From assembly GCA_028023455.1 (NCBI GenBank), contig JAQFVV010000042.1:6345922-6409921 (forward strand): a stretch of 64,000 nt of DNA. Direction: 5' to 3'. This DNA is from Epiperipatus broadwayi (taxonomy: Eukaryota > Onychophora > Udeonychophora > Euonychophora > Peripatidae). Positions 46,961 to 60,162 of the stretch are shown here, one piece after another. The position numbers and the translations under genes are program-made. Below the pieces are notes generated by a model. It did no database searches. It had not been told where the DNA came from and saw only the letters and a list, made by a program, of their open reading frames with translations. Within the stretch, counting starts at the first letter, position 1. Each line of letters opens with the position of its first letter.

Positions 46961-49270
46961 ATTTCCAACATTTACATATATATATAAAATTACTAATCTC
47001 CATAATGATAACTATTATATGTAAAGAAATATAATAAATAATATTCTAACTAGATTCACTAAAAATTTGCAATGTTATTATTACTAATTAAGCTTTGGAT
47101 ACTTTAAATATTCATCCTCAAGCTGCAAAAACTAATGTAACTTTTTTTATATCTTAGTTAAATAATGACTAATACAAAGTACTTAAAATATTTTCAATAT
47201 AGTTGTGTAATGTATTAATTACATAATTGATTGTTATTCATATTTAATATATAATGTTTTATCTTTTTATGGATTATATTTAAAAGTTAAAATATAATAA
47301 ATTCAGCAGGCAGCTATAATGATAAAAATATTATTGTCAAATGATGTGTTGGACTGATATTATATTATATAATCTTTCTTAGACTTTCTTTGCAGATCAA
47401 GTTAATATAATTAGTAATGAACAGAAAAAATTAATTAATAAAAATAACTAAACTGATATTGTTAAATTGTGTGCACAAATGTTGTTATATTAATAAATCC
47501 TTAAGTATTCATATTTCTAGAAATCATCAATACAGTAGATTAAAGATGCAATTAATTTTTGCTCCACAATTAGTCTTAAATTATTTTAGTCATTTTCAGA
47601 AAAGCAACATTGGATATGAAGATACAAATTTGGTAGATTTTGAATTATACAACGGCAGTATTCATCTTTATGATTAAAAAATAAATCATTCGAATGTTCA
47701 ATGACTGTAATTTATTTTAACACTTTTTAAATATAAACAAAGGAGTAATATTTAATAAAGTTTTCTAATTATAAATGCAACAATAAATGCAGTTTTTCTT
47801 ATTTTTATAACATACAAATTAAAAAGCGTATGAAACTCTTGAACGAGAAGCTATAAAGATTCCAAAAATGATTATACGCTAAGCGCTTTCGAGGCCATTT
47901 GCATCATATTCATAGCGGTAATGTGAGATGCAGAACAAGGAAATAGAGCAAGGAAACAAAGCGGTATGCAAAACTTATGCAAATGAGCTAGATAGTCCAA
48001 TGTTTGGAGATGTCAAAGCAGGTATCCCGTCTATTAAATAGAAACATTAATTAATTTATATTTCAGCAAGCAAATAATAATAATCAACAGTTGGAATCTA
48101 ACACCATACAATTTAAGTGAATAAAAAATAAAATGTCTACATTTATTATCGAATTTATGATTAAAAAAGTTGGTTACTAAATATTAATCTTTAACTTATT
48201 TTTATTTTATACACATTTTTCATTGTAAAATATATTATTTTCTTTATTTTACTAAATAAAAATTTGTTGCTGCAATGTGAACATTTTATTTTTTATCGAT
48301 TAATTTTTCTTTGCTTAAAGCTAAGTCTATGTATATATAGATGAATAAAGGTAGATGAAATAATAAATATATAAAAAAATTATTCTAGAAAAATTGGGAA
48401 AAAAAATTGTTTCATTCTGTTGACATTATAATTAGAACTGATCTGATTTTTTGTAGACATTTTATTAACAATAAAAGCCAAAAGTTTGGAATATTCATTC
48501 AGAATATATGAACAGTTAGTCTTCTATTTATAAAAACCAACTTAGATATCCTGTTATGAAAAAAATGTAATAAATTTAAAAACTTTGATGTGTAAGACAC
48601 ATAGCTCTGTTATTATTTGTCTTAAAGTATATGACCATCTCTTGTGATATGTTGTAATATTTATCTTTGTTAAATAAATATTTTCATATTCAATATTATG
48701 ATTATTAGTTTAACATTAATTGAATCAATTTACAAAAAAAAAAATCAACTTAATAAAAAGTCTTGGACCATTCCACTTATGTTTGTATTAAATGGGCATA
48801 TATAGCCATGTATGTATATATATATATATTTTATAAGCATATTTAAACTGGCACATACGAACATTTTAGTATTTTTTTTTATTTTATTATTATTTAAAAA
48901 TTTATCTAAAAAATAAGTATATGAAATAAAAAATAGTATTGTAATCTTATAATATTTACATAACTGTTATATTAAGAGTATTGTAGATATTAAAAGATTT
49001 TTAATACATAAAATAAGTGTAAAATCCACCCTGCTTTGGATGCAGCTGACAGAAGATACAAATGAGACTGAGAATAGGACTGAAAAATTGCTTGGAATTT
49101 TTAGGGTACTTAGCAATGACAACCATAAAAAGAGTTGAATGAAAAATAAAACTAAAATTATACTTAAGTTCATTCTATAACTAACAAAACTAAATAATGG
49201 TATATACACACTTTTCTGTTTTTTATAATAAAAAATATCAAATTAAATAATTGCACAAATAATTATAGTA

Positions 49271-50319
49271 CACCTGGGTCTCGTTTTACGCGATAGATAG
49301 GTTCCTCAGAAAACACGCGTAAACAAAATCGCGCAAAAATAGACGTAACTTACATTGAAAAAGGGGGGACGCGGTCTGTGATTTTTCAAAATTCGCGTAA
49401 AAGCAAAGCACCAACGTAAATTACTTTTTGCGCAAAAAAAAAAAAAAAAAGGAAATAAAATATGACTAATAAAAAATTTCAAATTTGAAAAAAATTGATA
49501 CAAGACAAACTTTTTTTAACTATAATATTTAATTTTATTCAAAATAATATATTTTTATGCATAATTTACAGTACAGTAATTTACATTTTTTTATATACGT
49601 TTTAATTATTATAGCTGAAAAACACGTTCGTTTGCAAACAACTAGCGCCAATTGTGTCAATGGTTTTCTGGTGACAATGTAATTAGTAATTAATCTTTGA
49701 GACAATGATTTTATTAATTGTTTATGAAACTAACAACTAAAAATTAAATTCTTATTTTTGTCTTTAATTTTCAATTCTGTTTAAAAATCAAATTTCACAT
49801 CACATTAATTTCAAGTTGTCGTAAGTAATTTTTAAATTGTTAATTACAATTAAAAATCAGATTTTAATTTTTAATTGTCAAATTTAATTGTGCCCACTGC
49901 TATTACTCACCTTTTAAAAATAAACTTGTGGACACTAAATGATTAATAATTGATTACGTTCTTTTTTAAAAAGCAAAAACAGAAAGTGATTTAAAATGCA
50001 AAATTAACACGCACAATGTTTGAACAAATTTACATTATAATCTTGTAAAATTTAATGTGTGTATACATAAAATGTGGAAATCATGATTTTAATTTCATTA
50101 TTGCATAAAATCTTACTAGTATAAAGCACTGAAAATATTGAAATTACTAAGATGAAAGTCGAATTCCAATAATGTGCTATTACTTTCAATATAATGTAAG
50201 TGCGCGAAATTTATTATTTAAAGCAATAGTGCATTATCGGAGTTCGACTTCCGGTGAAACACGAATCGCGTAACTTCAAAATCGTGTTAAATAAGTCCGC
50301 GTAAAAAGAGACCCAGGTG
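49271..50319. mobile_element. Tigger/pogo-like nonautonomous DNA transposon, copy 2
   Basis: The left end CACCTGGGTCTCGTTTTACG and right end, complemented CACCTGGGTCTCTTTTTACG, match except one base over 20. TA flanks both ends (49269-49270, 50320-50321). Internal text tracks copy 1 at 6013-7164: GATAGGTTCC, AAAATCGC(A/G)CAAAAATAGAC, ATATGACTAATAAAAAA, AACTAGCGCCA and TCAATGGTTTTCTG. This copy keeps more CG dinucleotides (ACGCG, CGCGT), so it looks less decayed. It lacks the middle part that gives copy 1 a 75-codon frame and encodes no transposase. It ends 383 bp from an epsin exon. Confidence 0.9.
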
Positions 50320-50702
50320 TATATATCTTTCACTAAAAGATTGTCTTGTTAAAAATAATTTGAAGAATGCTATAGCTTAAAGAAAAATTAGGAAAAAAAT
50401 TAAGCTTAATCTTAAAATAGAACTTCAATTTTTTTGAATAAATTAAAAAAATAAAACTAAAGAGAAATTTTATTAAATTAATCTAATAAAATATTAGAAA
50501 GAATTAATTAATTTTTAGAATTAAATATTCTTCATCACTTTGCAGTAAAGAGTAGCAAAGAAAAAATAATATCTGAATTTTTTTCATTTCATTAATTACA
50601 AAACATTTACAAATAATTTTTAATAAATTTGATAATAATTTAAATAAAAATGTTTTATAAAATCTCTATCAAAATAAAAATCAGAAAAGACAATAAGCAA
50701 AC

Positions 50703-50958
50703 CTGATTGAGTAGTTAGGCGAGAAGATGCAACTACAGCCCTAGTTGGTGTTGTTCCAGAAGATGATGGAGTAGTAGACCTTGAAACTTGAGTTCCCCAA
50801 GGATCTGTTGCTAGTGCTGGAGTGGACCTTGCAGTACTTGGAGAACCCCAATTATCTGTCTGTCCAGTGGGATGGCTTGATGTAAGTGGTACGCCCCATG
50901 GATCAGTTAATGGTGCTACAGAACTACTAGTATCTAAAATATCTAATAATGCAGCTCC
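50703..50958 (-). CDS. EPN: Epsin exon: clathrin-box-like and DPW motifs
   Basis: Minus-strand acceptor TTATTCAG precedes 50958 and the donor is GTTTGC after 50703. It starts in phase 0: GAALLDILDTSSSVAPLTDP, continues with WGVPLT, a TDNWGSPS segment, ATDPWGTQVSRST, and a S/T-rich end (TPTRAVVASSRLTTQS). LLDILD resembles the LLDLMD clathrin-box region of other epsins, and two DPW motifs (TDPWG, TDPWG) plus a DNW variant would engage AP-2 alpha. With the next exon the tail has four DPW. The last base begins an alanine codon completed at 42301. No frame defects. Confidence 0.95.
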
Positions 50959-53900
50959 CTGAATAAAAAAAATGTATTGTTTTTTTTTTAATTTAAATGA
51001 ATTTCAACAATTTATATATATAATCATTGTTAATGTTTTGAGATATTGAAAAACAGCTTTTAAATAGCTCATTGCAGAGTAAGAAAGGTTTCTAATATCC
51101 CATTAAAGAAATAATGAAGGAAAGAACAATATTCATGAAGATGTGACCATAATAAGTATTTAGTTTATTTTCTATCTTTAACTTTTGTCAGAATAGTTAA
51201 ATAATATATTTTAAAAAATGAAAGCTGAACTAGATATATCTACAATGATGTGTTCCTAACTCTCAATAATCAATGAATAAAGATTAGTAACTTGCATAAA
51301 TCTGATATTTTTCTTACTATTTAGATAAATACAACTTAAAAACTAATACATGTACTTTTAAACAATGGTGAGAAGCTTAAACAAATAAATTCTTAAAATC
51401 AAATACACATCCACGACGCTATTTTTCATTAAATCAATTCGCTTTATTTTTTATTCAGTGAAAAATATTTTGAATAATCATTTGAAGAGATTATTTCAAA
51501 GCAAAGGAAGAGAAATTTTATAATGAGTGTCATAATTTTACCATCTTTTTATAATCTATTCTATATTCCTGTTATTAATCATTGCAAAGTAAAACTGTTA
51601 AAGATTGGATTTTAATGGATTACAAAAATAAACTAGAAATTACCACTGATTTCTACAAAGTTAATAGTACAAAATTACAAATCAACTTTTTAAATGACAT
51701 TTTCTATTTAAATTTCTCTTGCCTGAGTTTGCTGAAGCTGAAAATAGATACCTGGATTCCTCTTTTAGATCTTAAAGAAATTGAGCAGGGCAAACTCCTA
51801 ATGCACACTCCAAATATTTTTATTCTTACAGCTCTTATTATTGTGTAATTATTTACGTGATAAATGACATAGATGAACAGCTCACTAACAAACATCAGCC
51901 AGCATGGTGAATTTACTGATTTTTCACTTCCGAATTTAATATTATGATCTTTCTTTTCAGTTGTTTGATAGTTTTTAACTAAAATAAGATGACAGCATAA
52001 ATGTGCATATGAATGGTTTTTAAAAAAAGATATTTACAATCATGATAGACAATACAAAATTATGGCCTTATTCCCAGAAGGCTGTAAAATTGCCAGCCAA
52101 GACATCAATAAGCAACCAAAGGCATAAGATGCTAACAATTCCCTAATCGTGAACACAGATTGCCATTCAATGGTAATTAGATATCTCCTGCAGCAATTAC
52201 TTTCAAGTGAAAGTGAAAGAAGATTGCATGAATTGGAAGAAGAATTGTCTAATACTAAATGGGAGATTATTGAACTTTGGAAAGTTAGAAAAATATTATT
52301 GATTTAAAAAGAGAACATAATATTTTACTACAAAGACATAAATATTAAAACATAAGTGGAGTGGGACTTATTATCAATAAATAGTGGAGATTGGTACTAT
52401 ATCAGATAGAGTAGCAAGATTAGTTAATTTAATGAAAGATATACCAAATTGAGATAATTTAGATTTATGTCCCTATATCAAGAAATACAGGAATTGTATA
52501 TAGATGTAAAAAATGCTTTTGATCAGACCAACAACATTTTAAAATTATCATGGAAGTCATTCGTTAATCGATTGTTGCAAGTAAATTTTATAATAGAAAT
52601 GAAAGAGGCATATACTTGTGAAGTCTTTCAGACAAATGCTAAATGGCATTGGATATAGAAGCACCTAAATGAAGGAACAGTAGAATTAGATTACATTTTG
52701 ACTAACACAAAATATATATATTTTAACACTGTAATGTTCTTAATAGATTCAACATGGGAAGTAGCAAGATGAAAGCTATTTGATAATGCAGAACTAGAGA
52801 TGAGGAACTATTAAAAAAGATGGATTAATAATTGATATTCCTAATCTTTTAATAACATTCCAATAAATTTAAATTAGAACTTATAAATCATTTTAAAATA
52901 TTAATAGACTTTAGAAGATAGCTCAGAACTTGACTGAATTTAACACGAAAATAACTAATGGCCTAATGAAAACTGCAAGAAAAATAGTTGGTACAAAAAA
53001 GCAGAAATTTATCAATAAATTTTCTACTAAGATAAAAAAATGTTTGAAGAAAAGAAGGGATATGAAATTTTTTAAAAATGATCTATTCAGAAAAATATCA
53101 CGAGTTTTATAAAATGGTACAAAAAAGAGTTAATAATGATATTTAAAAAAATATCTTTTGAATTGGCAAGGGCAGCTATAGAAGAAAATAAAAATCTCAA
53201 AAGTGTAAAACTTCTGGGTTTTGGAAGGGAAGTTGTTTCAGCAACAGGAAGACAAAAACTGAAATATTACTAGAAAGAAAGATGATAATAAGATATGTGT
53301 GGAAAAGTTTTATAAAGAATTATATAATAATAAAAATTAAGAAAATAAAACATCTTCTACAATTATTATATCTGAAATGTCAAGTATTTTAAATAAAGAA
53401 GTGGGACATATAATTACATCTATGAAGAAGAGAAATCCTCCAGGAAATGGTATTATTATTGGTATTTTAAAAGAGGGTAAAAAATAGAAAAATTGTTTGC
53501 AATGCTATATACCAAATATCTAAATTATAAAGTTGTAGCAGACGATTAGAAGAATGTGGTTAAACTTATCAGCCTTCTAACATTTCTATATAAAAATCTT
53601 TATCAAGATAATTATAACTCATCTAAGTGAACTTCAGATTCTAATCAACAAAAAGAACAAGCTGGATTTAAGAGATTTTAGCGCAGTGGCTCACATCCAA
53701 GGATTGAAATCATTATAAAGATCAATGAATATGAGTTATCATTTTGGTTTGGATTTCTATATTATTAAAAGGCATTTGATTATATAAGTATTTCCATGGT
53801 CATTAAAGCTTTGAATCAAGATATAGATCCAGTATATCATATTCTTAAGAAAACAACAGCATTAATCAAAGTACATATGGTGCCACTTATAAGATTACCA

Positions 53901-56900
53901 TCAGTAAGGGTATATGACAGAGTGATTCCTTATCTATAAAACTTTTTGCAAATACTTTTACAATTAGTATTTTGTGGATTAAAACAGGAAGCTAAAAGAA
54001 TAAAACTAAACGATGGTTATTTAAGATATCATGATTTTGCAGATAGTGTTCTTTTTGCAAATAATAATTCAGAGCTTCAGGAAATGTTAAGAGTTATTAG
54101 ATGAAAGTAGGACTAAAGATAAATGTTAAAAAAAAAAAAATATCCAATGGATTTTTTTCAGAGAAAAAAATAAATTAATTAATAATCATGAATTAAAAAC
54201 TAACAACTACCAATACCTTAGCCAGATTATTAATACATATGAAAACTGAATGGATGAAATTAATCATAAACTTAAATTTGTTTGCAGCACTTTTGGCAGA
54301 AATAACTTAGTATTAAAGAGAAATAAATCTATGAGTTTGAAAATGAAAATTTTTAATATTTATCTTTTATCAGTTGTTAATTATGGATCTGAGACTTGGG
54401 TCCATTTAATAGGAGAACAATACAGAGACTTCAGATCAGTGAATGAAGTATGGAGAGGTATATTTTAGGAATAACAAAAAGAAATCAAATACATGAATAC
54501 GAGAAACATTCAAAGAGTTGGACAGTTAAAATTTTAAACTGGATTTCACATGTGAAATGGATGAATGATAAAAAAGTTTGTTGATATGTGCAAAAGAGAG
54601 GCTAGGTATTGGAGAAAATGGATTAAACATGTCTTTATTCTGCAATGGATTAATAATGATTGAAAATTATGATAATAACAGTGATCTTTAATCTCTACAT
54701 CATAAATGGCAAAAAGCATTGCATTATTAGACTTGAGTTATAAAAAGGCTTATTATAAAATTAAATTTTATTATCTAATACAGATAAACATTATCTGCTA
54801 TATATACAGAAGCAACCAAACTTTTGCTAAGATTCAGTGATCATCAAATATTTTTGCCATTTACCATAATTTTAACGGAATTAAAAGGCAAAAAATGCAA
54901 TATTCATTATTTATTATTTTTATGGGATATATTTACAACATATTACACATACTTTTTTTCAATAAAAAAAGTATGCTTATGTGTTAACATATATTTTAGA
55001 AAAAATATTCTAAATATATGGCTTTTTTATTTATTAATGTATTAATTAAAAATCCAGTTCTGGTTATAATATTATAAAAAGTTTGAATGCCTTATGATAG
55101 TTCTTAAAAATCTTGTAAATAAACTGTCAGTTTAGTAATATGAAAAAGAAAAGAAAAATATGCATTCATTAACAGCAAATTCACATAATACAATTCAAAG
55201 TTGAACAATAATTCACCTTAAAAATACAAAAAAATTTATTGCATTCATTAACAGCAGAATAAACCTTATTAATTATAAAATTGTTATTTTAAATACTATT
55301 AAAAATATAATACTTTAAATATATGTTTAAAAAGCTTTTCAATATGATGTTTTGTAATGATCATCATTTAAAGAAGATGGACTTATCACAGCAATAGAAG
55401 TTTAAAATTTTTGTTTACTTAAGTATAAATCAAATTACCATTAAGTTGGGGAATGGATTATTTATTTAAATTAGATAATTGATTGTATATGAGGGAAAAA
55501 AATGTAAAAATGATTAGCATCCAACTGGACACATAAATATACCAAATATTGCCTAAGTGTATTTTTCTTTGATTGAGATGGAAACTCTGAATCTGCAATA
55601 GCAGTTGATTTGCTGGTTAGATTTTTGTTTCATCAATAAATTGTGATTATTAATTTTCCGAAAAATAATATTGTTTTGAAAAGTTGCTGAAGAATCAGAA
55701 TCATCTAGCTTTAGAAATAAATTCATCTCATATTCCAAAAAAAAATCATTTTATTTAGGTGTCAGTTTTCTTCTAGTGTTTAACAGTAAATTTTGAAAAA
55801 AAAAAAGTAAATTTATTTAATATAATAATGATCACCATACATAGTTATAAAAAATGAACTAAAAGAAATAAACAGCTAATTTATAGCTTGAATTGCATCA
55901 CTTTTGTGTGAATGCCAAATCTTTTTTCAAAAATGCATATTGCATGTCAATCCAGAAATTAAAGACAAAAACCTTTAATGATGAGACAAAATTAATTAAA
56001 AAATATAAGTAATAAATAAGTACTCTAAATAAGATCTTGAAAGCAGACATGGAAAAAAAGTATTTGGAATTGCAAAAATAATTAAAAAATACCAATATAA
56101 TAAAACATACTCTAATTAAATACAAAGTCAATTAAACAATTAGTTCAGATCAATCAGTAGAAGATTGAAACAATAAATATAAGCATGTGTTTTAGATGCA
56201 GAGAATATTAATTTATTTATTTTTTAAAATCTTTCAGCACATTGATAATAAAATAATGAAATTAAAAACAAACAAAAAGTAATAGTATTTGCAAATATAA
56301 AAGCATTTGTTATTCCTTACTAATGCTTTTTATAACATCAAGAAAATATATAATTTACATCATTAATATGTACAGTTTTGAAAAGCTTTTCAGTGATAAT
56401 TCTGATAGGATAATAAAGTTCCATTTAATTAAAACTAGAATTGAGATATCAATTTTTCTAAAGGCAATCTACTAAAAATGTTATAAATTTATTGTGCATT
56501 TTTTCAAAAATAAACAACAATAAAAATAGATAATGTAACATTTATTAAATCTTAAATTGTGTAAACTAAATTATGTTTTTCATAATCAGTATTTTGTCTT
56601 TATTGCCTTAAAATCAATTACTGGAGATTCATTTTAGCATTACTATATGTATAAAAGTTAATCAAAAATACTCAATTTTAAAATCAGAAAAGATTATCTA
56701 CTTACTATTTTTGACAATGCTGTTTATAAATAGCTATAAATGTAAGCATGTGTATACAATATATTTACATAAACATAAGTGCAACAGTTTAGTTTTTGTT
56801 GTTGATGTTAGAAATCTCATTTTAATAACCCAGTTACAAACTAGACCCCCCCCCCAACTTTTTTTAAAAAGTAGATGTTATTTATATTATTTTTTTAAAA

Positions 56901-58840
56901 AGTTTATTTTATTTTAAGAGTGTTGTGTGTGACAAACAGATATAATGAAATCTTGATTGATTAGAGAAAATAATAATGAAAATGATAGAATTGAATCCTA
57001 TTAAAAATTATAAATAAGAAATAATTTAATACTTATTCACTGACATATGTATACAATATAACTCAGATTACATAATCCACAAAATTTCACATTTATTATT
57101 TAACAAAAAGTATCTGTGTTTAGCATCAATGTTTAAAAAATCAAAGTTAATATTCAATTATTGTTGGGGGGGGGGGGGTTAATGAATTTGTTTTTATTTC
57201 AATTAAAAAGTATTTTGAGCAAAATTTAGACTTTTTGTTTTTATTTATAAACCTTTTAAATGTCTCCTTTTTTACACACACTTCCAGACCATAATTTTTG
57301 TTTTTTATTTTTATTGTAACATTTTTATAAATTTTGTTAAAACATAAAATTCAAAAAAAAAACAACAAAAAAAAAAAGTAAAATATCTACTTTAAAATAA
57401 AAAAAAGAAATACTAATAAACAGAGATAAAAATTCAATACACGAGATTTTACTTAAACCTTCAGGCTGAAAAAATGAATTTCTAGAAAACAAAAATATTC
57501 TTTACAAAACTATATATTTAAGACAAATTTTATTAAAGTATAAATTCAAATAATGAAAATATTCTTTGAAATATTAAAATTCAACTATTTACTGTGTGAA
57601 AAAAATAAGAAAAATGTTGAAAGTTGGTTTCTTCTTTAACATTAGTAAATTTTCAGCTGATTAATTTTCTGCTAAAAAAAATACTCAAATAAAATCTAAA
57701 TGTAAACATTGTGTGCTTAATAAACATTTAATTTCACAAAAAATAAATAATAAACTTATTTAACTTTTTTAACAATATAACATATTCACAAGCACATGGA
57801 TAAACTTTCATCTCTGCATAAAATTCATTCCCTTTGTTGTTTTTTTGTTGTTTTTTTTATCAAAGAGATGTTTACATACTTCAATTTAGAATTAAAATTT
57901 TTATATTAATAATCATTAGTTATTCAATATCTGTTTTAAAGTAAACTTTATACCATCAATTGATTAAAACAGACTCCTGTGAATTAAAATAAATTATGAT
58001 AACTTGCAATGTCAATAACAAGTTTACATGAAAATGAATTAAGTGGTTAAATTTATTTTATTTATATTTGATTAAATCAAGAAAGATTTAAGATAATTCA
58101 AAACATTATCTGGAGAAAAAAGTAGAGTGGGATAATAATAAGATCTTAAACTAGAACAAAAGAAACTTGAAACAATTTTTTTATTAAAAACAAAAGCAGA
58201 AAAATATTTTTGGTAAATTATAAGATTACTTTGTATATATATTTTAATTTAATTATAATTCGAATTTTGAAAATTACTGATGTATCACTCAAATCAGGAT
58301 CAAACTAATTATAATGTGTGAATATATGTACACAGTAATACTTCAATAAGAATGAACAAACTAATTGTATGTGTGTGTGTAGTAATAATGTTTGCACATC
58401 TTGTAAAAAAAAAAAAAAACATTCATGGGGAAAATATTGTATCAAAACTCGATTTGTCAATGACAATTTCAAAAAAAAAAGGACAATTTGAAAAATAACG
58501 AATCCCTATTTTTATGACATGTATTCAGAACAAAAAAAGATGATAAATAAGAAAAAAACAATACATGCATAATCAATGAATTGAGATTTCACTGTATGTC
58601 TATATAAATATATAGTTATATTAAGATATAAAACAATAAGCATGAAAAAATACCTAAGTTATAATTAAAATAATATTTTTCAACTATTATGCAACATTAA
58701 AAAACAATCATTTTCATCTTGCAACAATTGAAAAAAAAAACTAGCAAAATTTTTGTCATTAGAAAGCAGATTAAATAAATATTAGTAACAAAACAAATTG
58801 AGTTATATTTAATCAATAAATATTAATATATTAAACTAAC
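50959..58840 (-). other. Epsin intron (7.9 kb)
   Basis: It contains a LINE remnant (52240-54700), a 10-C run at 56846-56855 and a 13-G run at 57166-57178. A short direct repeat TGCATTCATTAACAGCA occurs at about 55160 and 55240. The remainder (51000-52200, 54800-58800) is AT-rich and otherwise empty to me. Confidence 0.8.
52240..54700 (+). mobile_element. Degraded RTE-like LINE (endonuclease and reverse transcriptase)
   Basis: Domains in order on the + strand: end of an apurinic-type endonuclease (CEVFQTNAKWHWI, NEGTVELDYILTNTK, then STWEVAR where family members have SDHRLVR) at about 52610-52790; a basic linker (52930-53110); RT fingers KEVGHIITSMKKRNPPGNG (about 53395-53450, family form K.GKAPG.DG); YYKAFDYISI (about 53760); HDFADSVLFANNNSELQEML (about 54030-54090); YQYLSQIIN (about 54210); and MDEINHKLKF with LLSVVNYGSETW (54250-54405). 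The second catalytic aspartate of FADD is serine, the endonuclease histidine is lost, and stops and frameshifts are common. It is a fossil of the same type as 5560-8000. Confidence 0.85.
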
Positions 58841-59049
58841 CCCAGTGTTCTGAAGCTGTTCTTGTTGTTTCCGAAAATCTTCTTGACTCTCTGTAAGAGC
58901 AAGTTGAAGTCGAACATCATCACCTCGTCGAATTCTTTCTTCTTGTTCTGCTTCTTCTTTACTCATTGCTAATGCCAATTGAAGTTGAAGTTCCTCTTCA
59001 CCAGCAGTCTGAGGCCGTGCACATTCCAATTCTGAAGATAGATATGTAG
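58841..59049 (-). CDS. EPN: Epsin exon: ubiquitin-interacting motifs
   Basis: First visible epsin exon. Minus-strand acceptor TTGTACAG precedes 59049 and the donor is GTTAGT after 58841. Two bases finish a codon, then YLSSELECARPQTAGEEELQ, LQLALAMSKEEAEQEERIRR, GDDVRLQLALTESQEDFRKQ and QEQLQNTG. EEELQLQLALAMSKEEA and DDVRLQLALTESQED are two UIMs (acidic patch, LQLALA..SKEE), which bind ubiquitin on cargo receptors. They directly follow the ARPQT..GEEE boundary known in epsins. The RIRRGDD spacer joins them, without the additional UIM found in vertebrate epsin-1. The ENTH domain that binds PtdIns(4,5)P2 should be upstream and is not in view. Confidence 0.97.
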
Positions 59050-60020
59050 CTGTACAATACAAACACAACAAATGTGCAGCAGCCAAATTCATTGGATTAA
59101 TGTTTGGCTGCAATTACTTGTGTGGATGCAAAAGAAAGCTTATTATAAAATGGTATAAAAAAATCAAGATGTTTTAAGCTTAATACCAGGAAATAAATCA
59201 AATATTATTTTGCCTTCATGATTTTTGTAGTAATAAATATGCTTTTGCTATTTTTATAAAAAACAAATCTAGTATTCCATTTGTATTTTCATAACAACAA
59301 ATTCTTAAGTGGGTTTTAGGCAGTTTTCATTAATCCAAAGTTTTAAAACTTCAATAATAAAATTCAAATTAGTATTTTGTTTTTAATTATTGAGGAATAT
59401 TTTGAATTATGTGAATTTCAATTTTTCATATTTTCAAATTTAAAGAGAGAATTTTTTTTTTTTTTGAGATTATTAACTTTAAAAAATCTATATTAAAAAA
59501 AAGAATTTATTATTTAAAAAAAAAAACATTAATAGGATGCTGAGAAATAAACTTCTATCCATTCATTCTTGGAAATAACTTTGAGTCATATATATATATT
59601 TAAAAATTATTATTATTCTTAAATCTAGAATAAATCTTTGAAAATATTCATTAAAAAAAATTATAAGATTGATTTAATCTGCTTGGCAGGGAAAATTGTG
59701 TGTAGTACACATAAAATGCTATATATATATATGTAAATAATTTTTATTGTTGTTTTAAATAACAGATATTTTATTTGTATTATATATATATAACAACTCA
59801 GTCCTTTTATGTGGATATAATATTTAAAATTTTCAATATTCAATTAGAATACAATTTTTAGAATAAATCACATTTCCTTTGTTTATATTAAATATAATCA
59901 AATAAAAAATTTGTATTTTTTCCACTTTTATATACATATCTATGGGGAATCCTCAAAAACTTTCTGTAATGCGAATATTTATTTACATATAATAAAATTA
60001 AATCCATATATATATATTTA

Positions 60021-60162
60021 ACCATTACAAATCAGTCAACACTTAGACAATCCCAATATAGATAACAATCAAGAATTTCAAACTGTTGTCAAGGCAACCT
60101 CCCTTTAGCAATAGACTGCCTTGACAACAGTTTGATATTAATGTTGAGTGATTTCTAATGGT
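60021..60162. mobile_element. 142-bp palindromic MITE with TA target site
   Basis: The left end ACCATTACAAATCAGTCAAC and right end, complemented ACCATTAGAAATCACTCAAC, are inverted, and TA flanks both sides (60019-60020, 60163-60164). The core is an exact 18-bp hairpin, CAAACTGTTGTCAAGGCA (60079-60096), with its complement at 60117-60134 and a 20-base loop. The whole unit folds back on itself. TA flanks suggest Tc1/mariner mobilisation. Confidence 0.8.

Larger units (their letters stand above)
42302..50702 (-). other. Epsin intron (8.4 kb)
   Basis: Contents listed separately: a hairpin (43769-43799), a dispersed repeat (45030-45240), a hAT MITE (45518-45991), short repeated phrases (46310-46960) and a Tigger-like copy (49271-50319). 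47825-48035 is a GC-richer patch that I cannot assign. The rest is AT-rich without features. Confidence 0.8.

Noticed and set aside
54250-54468. 72-codon open frame as a host gene
   Set aside because: Its text (LLSVVNYGSETW) is the C-terminal part of a LINE reverse transcriptase, in line with the blocks upstream.
58823-58840. Extension of the UIM exon frame past the donor (VSLIY then stop)
   Set aside because: The GGG|GTTAGT donor and phase-0 continuation at 50958 restore the epsin sequence, so the extra five residues are intron.
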